Shown one piece after another: positions 14,287-17,465 of a stretch of DNA of 17,465 nt (positions within the stretch are counted from its first letter, which is position 1; every line of letters starts with the position of its first letter). Where the stretch lies: NCBI GenBank assembly GCA_900547945.1, contig URIT01000064.1, positions 1-17,465 on the forward strand, written 5' to 3'. Origin of the DNA: an uncultured bacterium (lineage in GTDB: Bacteria; Verrucomicrobiota; Kiritimatiellia; RFP12; UBA1067). Under the pieces are notes generated by a model. The model was given only the letters and a program-made list of their open reading frames with translations. It did no database searches and was not told the origin of the DNA. Both the position numbers and the translations under genes were made by a program.

Positions 14287-16272
14287 CTAGTTCGTCTTCT
14301 GCATGTCGCAGAGTTTGCGGTAGACGCCGTTGGCGGCGAACAGTTCGGCGTGCGTACCGCGCTCGACGATGCGGCCGCCCTGCATGACGAGGATGAGGTC
14401 CGCGTTGCGGATCGTCGAGAGGCGGTGCGCGATCGCGAACGTCGTGCGGTCCTTCATGAGGTTGTCGATGGCGTCCTGCACGAGGCGTTCGGTCACGGTG
14501 TCCAGGGCGCTCGTCGCCTCGTCGAGGATGAGGATCGGCGGATTGCGCAGGATCGCGCGCGCGATCGCGATGCGCTGGCGTTCGCCGCCGGAGAGCGCGA
14601 AGCCCTTCTCGCCGACGTTGCGCGCGTAGCCCTCGGGCTGCGCCATGATGAAGTCGTGCGCGTTCGCCATCTTCGCGGCGGCGACGATCTGCTCGTGCGT
14701 CGCGTCGGGCGAACCGTACTTGATGTTCTCCTCGATCGTGTCGTTGAAGAGCAGCGTCTCCTGCATGACGCTGCCGACGAGGGCGCGCAGGTCCGCGACG
14801 TGCAGGTCGCGCAGGTCCACGCCGTCCATCGTGATGCGCCCCTCGCGCGGATCGTAGAAGCGGGCGAGGAGGCCGCTCATCGTGGACTTCCCGCTGCCGG
14901 TGCCGCCCACCACCGCGACGACCCGGCCGCGCGCGATCTCGAAGGAGGCGTGCGAGACGGCATCCCGGTCCGCCGTCTCGTAGCGGAACGAGACGTCGTC
15001 GAAGACGATGCGGTCGTCGAAGGAGGGCTTGCGCACGGCGTCGGCCCTCTCGGGCAGCTCCATGTGGACGTCGAGGATCGAGAAGATGCGCACGAGCGCG
15101 GCGCGTCCCTGCTCGATCTGCACCTGGATCTTCGAGAGCTGCTTGAGCGGCTTGTAGATGATGAGCAGCGGCGCGAGCATCGGCAGCACGGAGGAGAGCG
15201 TGACGTGCGCGAAAAAGCACCACACGACGAAGCCGCAGATGAGGAGGATGCCGACCGTCTCGACGGCGGGGCCCACGAGAAGCCCCAGGCGCACGGTCCG
15301 CAGCGTCGCCTTCAGGAGGTCGTGGACGACGCGGCGGTACTTCGCGTTCTCGTATTCGGCCGTGTCGTAGGCCTTCACCACGCGGATGCACGTGAGGATC
15401 TCGTGGATGCGGCTGCCCACGACGCTGAAGCGCTTCAGCGCCTTCTTCGCCCACTTGCGGATGCGCCTGGAAAGCCCCACGACGGGCACGATGAAGAGCG
15501 GGAACCCCACGCAGATGACGACAAGCGTCGGGAGCATCCGGTTCGCGACGGCGAACCAGACGATGTAGCCGACCGAGACGGCGATCTCGAACGGCGCCTG
15601 GGCGAGTTCCTGCAGCACGTGCTGGAGGATCTGCCGCATCTGCTGGGGGTCGGACGTCGCGCGGCTCATCAGCTGCCCCACGTCGATGCGCCCGAAGAAC
15701 GGCAGCGCCTGTTTCTGCAGGTGCTCCAGGATGTCCACGCGCAGGTCCGCGACGACCCGCATCGCCGCCCACGCGAGGCAGTAGTTGTTCAGGAAGACGA
15801 GCCCCAGGCGCATGAACGCGATGAGCGGCACCACGAAGACGACGAGCAGCACGAGCGCGCCCCCCATCTCCCCCGCCTCGGTCTGGAGTCTGATGCCGCA
15901 CTTCGCCGCATACTTCTCCACCGTCGGGTACCAGCCCGGAAGCGCGCTCGCCTTCGCCATCTCGCGCTCCAGTTTCCCCGCACGGTGCGCGGGATTCTGC
16001 GTCCGTTCGGCGGGCGGGGCCTGTTCGGCGCGTTCGGTCTTCTCAATCTTCCCCTCGTTCGCGAGCACGCCCTTGAGCGACGGCTGGATCACCTGGTAGA
16101 GCGGCAGGAGGGTGCCGGCGGTCAGGATGCCGCAGACGATCCCCAGGAGGATCCGCAGACGGTAACGCCGCGCATAGCGCCACAGCCGGCCATACACCTC
16201 ACGGGCCGAATACTCCCGGTCGAAGAATTCCCGCCGGTACTGGACGGGCGTGGCCTTGTTCTTTCTGGACAT
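14287..16272 (-). CDS. MsbA-like ABC exporter (fused membrane and ATPase domains)
   Basis: A 661-residue half-transporter expected to work as a homodimer in the inner membrane. Seen: six hydrophobic segments between about 40 and 375, then a nucleotide-binding domain with Walker A GGTGSGKST (456-464), Q-loop Q504, signature LSGGERQ (560-566), Walker B ILILDE (580-585) and H-loop H616. Domain order and length fit the lipid/multidrug exporter group that includes MsbA. Odd: the loop between the first and second membrane spans is about 70 residues (65-136), charged and Pro-rich, where MsbA has only a short loop. A preceding glycosyltransferase, 15 bases upstream, suggests export of a lipid-linked or glycosylated envelope component. 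GAGGAGG, 10 bases before the ATG, overlaps the glycosyltransferase stop codon. Substrate is not determinable. Confidence 0.92.
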   Translation of the reverse strand: MSRKNKATPVQYRREFFDREYSAREVYGRLWRYARRYRLRILLGIVCGILTAGTLLPLYQVIQPSLKGVLANEGKIEKTERAEQAPPAERTQNPAHRAGKLEREMAKASALPGWYPTVEKYAAKCGIRLQTEAGEMGGALVLLVVFVVPLIAFMRLGLVFLNNYCLAWAAMRVVADLRVDILEHLQKQALPFFGRIDVGQLMSRATSDPQQMRQILQHVLQELAQAPFEIAVSVGYIVWFAVANRMLPTLVVICVGFPLFIVPVVGLSRRIRKWAKKALKRFSVVGSRIHEILTCIRVVKAYDTAEYENAKYRRVVHDLLKATLRTVRLGLLVGPAVETVGILLICGFVVWCFFAHVTLSSVLPMLAPLLIIYKPLKQLSKIQVQIEQGRAALVRIFSILDVHMELPERADAVRKPSFDDRIVFDDVSFRYETADRDAVSHASFEIARGRVVAVVGGTGSGKSTMSGLLARFYDPREGRITMDGVDLRDLHVADLRALVGSVMQETLLFNDTIEENIKYGSPDATHEQIVAAAKMANAHDFIMAQPEGYARNVGEKGFALSGGERQRIAIARAILRNPPILILDEATSALDTVTERLVQDAIDNLMKDRTTFAIAHRLSTIRNADLILVMQGGRIVERGTHAELFAANGVYRKLCDMQKTN

Positions 16273-16282
16273 CGCGCGCCGG

Positions 16283-16289
16283 CCTCCTC
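16283..16289 (-). promoter_or_regulatory. Ribosome binding site of the ABC exporter
   Basis: GAGGAGG overlaps the stop codon of the glycosyltransferase gene and lies 10 bases before the exporter ATG, indicating coupled expression of the two. Confidence 0.65.
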
Positions 16290-17355
16290 ACAGTCCCATG
16301 TCGGCGAGGACGCCCGCCAGCTGGGTCTTGATCACCCTCATGCTGAGGTGCCTCTCGAAGAAATCGCGCGCGGCGGCGAAGTAGGCGTCCCGGTTCGCCC
16401 AGTCGGCGCGGTAGGCGCGCACGGCGTCCGCAATCGCCCGCGCGTCGCCCGGCGGAACGAACGTGATGGCCCGGCACGCCTTCGCCTCGGGCGGGTAGCC
16501 CGTGCAGAACTCGTTGACGGTCGGCCGCGCGCAGGCCATGCACTCGTAGACCTTGTTACCGATCACGCGCGACGCCTTCTCCGTCGTCCCGAAGACGCCC
16601 AGCACGACGTCGTGCGCGCAGATGACCTTCGGCACGTCCACGTACGGCACCTTGTCGAGGAAGCGGATGTTCGAGATGCCCGCCGCCTTCGCCTCGGTCG
16701 CGGCCTTGTAGGCGCCCCAGCCGAGGAAGTCCCACTGGATGCCCTCGCCCTCGGTCATCCGCGCCGCCTCCACGATGTACTCCGTGCCGTGGAGCGGCAG
16801 GTACGCCCCGTGGTAGAGGACGCGGAACGGCCCCGTGGCGGGCGCCGCGTCGTCCGCCTGGGGCCTGAACACCGTCTCGTCCGTGCCGGTCAGGAGCACG
16901 CGCAGCCGTTCGCGCGGCACGTTGAACGTACGCGCGCAGAACTCCAGGTGGCACGACGTATCCCACGTCACCATGTCGGGCGCGTTCATCAACACGGTCT
17001 CATGGGCGTGGAGCCGCTGCGCGCGGGGCTCGTCGGCCCGCCACTTCCGCTGCTCGAGCACCTTCTTGTCCCACGCCGAGATCATCGGGTCGAACAGCAC
17101 CTTCACGCCCCGCCGGTGCGCCCAGCGGCACGCCGCGAGGATGTCGCGCTGGCGGCAGACGGGCACCCACACGAGGTCGGGGAGGGGACGCCGCCCGAGC
17201 CCGCGCACGGCGGCCTCCCAGTCACCGAACTTCGGAAACCACTTGACGAAGAAATAGTCCACATCCCAGCCCAGCTCGCGGAAGAGGGCCGCGTAGACCC
17301 GATTGCGCGAGTAGCCGGGATCGAACCGTCCCCAGAACAGCACCTTCTTTGCCAT
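16288..17355 (-). CDS. GT-B fold glycosyltransferase (GT4-like)
   Basis: A 355-residue cytosolic or membrane-associated glycosyltransferase. Seen: an N-terminal half beginning MAKKVLFWGRFDPGYSRN, typical of a group of GT4 enzymes; a linker LLTGTDETVFRP (154-165) like the GVD..F.P motif before the donor domain; then FRVLYHGAYLPLHGTEYIVEAA (177-198) and the nucleotide-sugar site EKASRVIGNKVYECMACARP (259-278) with Glu259 and Glu271. There is no signal peptide. The acceptor and sugar are unknown. It is the first gene of the leftward block that continues with the ABC exporter, consistent with envelope glycan or glycolipid assembly. An in-frame ATG at 17424 would add 23 residues without resemblance to the family; the promoter between the two supports the start at 17355. 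Confidence 0.9.
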   Translation of the reverse strand: MAKKVLFWGRFDPGYSRNRVYAALFRELGWDVDYFFVKWFPKFGDWEAAVRGLGRRPLPDLVWVPVCRQRDILAACRWAHRRGVKVLFDPMISAWDKKVLEQRKWRADEPRAQRLHAHETVLMNAPDMVTWDTSCHLEFCARTFNVPRERLRVLLTGTDETVFRPQADDAAPATGPFRVLYHGAYLPLHGTEYIVEAARMTEGEGIQWDFLGWGAYKAATEAKAAGISNIRFLDKVPYVDVPKVICAHDVVLGVFGTTEKASRVIGNKVYECMACARPTVNEFCTGYPPEAKACRAITFVPPGDARAIADAVRAYRADWANRDAYFAAARDFFERHLSMRVIKTQLAGVLADMGL

Positions 17356-17364
17356 AAGAATGGT

Positions 17365-17373
17365 AGTATAGCA
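17365..17373 (-). promoter_or_regulatory. Extended -10 promoter of the glycosyltransferase, near-leaderless
   Basis: TGCTATACT on the minus strand ends 9 bases before the ATG at 17355. The intervening ACCATTCTT has no ribosome binding site, so the transcript is predicted to start 2-4 bases before the start codon. Confidence 0.65.
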
Positions 17374-17432
17374 TATCTTGGTGCAGACCGCTCGGCGCGG
17401 GGCACCCGAACAGAGATTCCGCATCTGGGGGA

Positions 17433-17454
17433 TGGACGCACTCCGTCGCGTCCA
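17433..17454. repeat. Inverted repeat near the right edge
   Basis: TGGACGC and GCGTCCA form a perfect 7-base stem around an 8-base loop. No T tract follows on either strand within the window, so it is not a clear rho-independent terminator. No gene is visible between 17374 and the window end. Confidence 0.4.
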
Positions 17455-17465
17455 CAGGGTGGGGA

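Noticed and set aside
68..14387. Very long open frames on the plus strand opposite the genes, for example 68-2179, 2233-4311, 9130-12204 and 12165-14387
   Set aside because: They are Arg/Ala/Val/Asp-rich, have no recognisable motifs or ribosome sites, and lie exactly antisense to clear conserved genes. High GC at third codon positions removes stop codons from the other frames.
17433..17454. Inverted repeat as a transcription terminator
   Set aside because: No T tract follows the stem on either strand and no gene end is visible next to it within the window.
1..17465. Mobile element, CRISPR array or defence island
   Set aside because: No transposase, integrase, cas, restriction or toxin-antitoxin gene and no regular repeat array is present. 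The tRNA is not followed by an integrase or by a duplicated 3' end in the window.

Overview
The window is GC-rich bacterial chromosomal DNA, close to fully coding. Genes lie mostly on the minus strand, with a sugar-type regulator and one tRNA on the plus strand. I see no integrase, transposase, CRISPR array or phage gene. Three things suggest a strict or facultative anaerobe related to the PVC/Verrucomicrobiota-Kiritimatiellota-Lentisphaerota group: an oxygen-sensitive glycyl radical enzyme with its activase, a XylR-like regulator (LacI-type sensor fused to AraC), and a Bacteroidota-type topoisomerase IV A subunit. The lineage is an inference from gene content and composition; no rRNA is present.

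Left part (1-6751): a catabolic cassette transcribed leftward in the order AGE-family epimerase, glycyl radical enzyme (GRE), sodium:solute symporter, GRE activase (cut by the window edge). Spacings are a 4-base ATGA overlap, 2 bases and 7 bases. A divergent XylR-like regulator sits on the other side of a 131-base intergenic region. That region holds a candidate promoter for the epimerase, GAAAC direct repeats over its -35 zone, and a near-leaderless promoter for the regulator. This is the best candidate for an undescribed system: import of a sugar or amino sugar, C2 epimerisation, then an anaerobic radical reaction. The GRE active-site cysteine lies in an unusual Gly-Cys-Asn-Trp context, so its chemistry cannot be assigned.

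Middle (6752-8254): murA, convergent with the regulator and carrying Asp in place of the usual active-site Cys. It is divergent from a tRNA-Gln(CUG) gene that has its own promoter and a rho-independent terminator.

Right part (8253-17355): a leftward block of glycosyltransferase, MsbA-like ABC exporter, ParC-like topoisomerase subunit, secreted heparinase II/III-type polysaccharide lyase, thiamine pyrophosphokinase and NagA. Gaps are short or overlapping, so most are probably co-transcribed, although nagA has its own promoter.

A recurring signal is the most general observation. Four genes (regulator, murA, nagA, glycosyltransferase) have an extended -10 box TGNTATAMT ending only 9-10 bases before the ATG, with no Shine-Dalgarno site. 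This implies leaderless or nearly leaderless mRNAs. Operon-internal genes and the epimerase carry strong AGGAGG-type sites instead. Amino-sugar chemistry recurs across the window (AGE epimerase, NagA, MurA, lyase), but a single shared pathway is not demonstrated.
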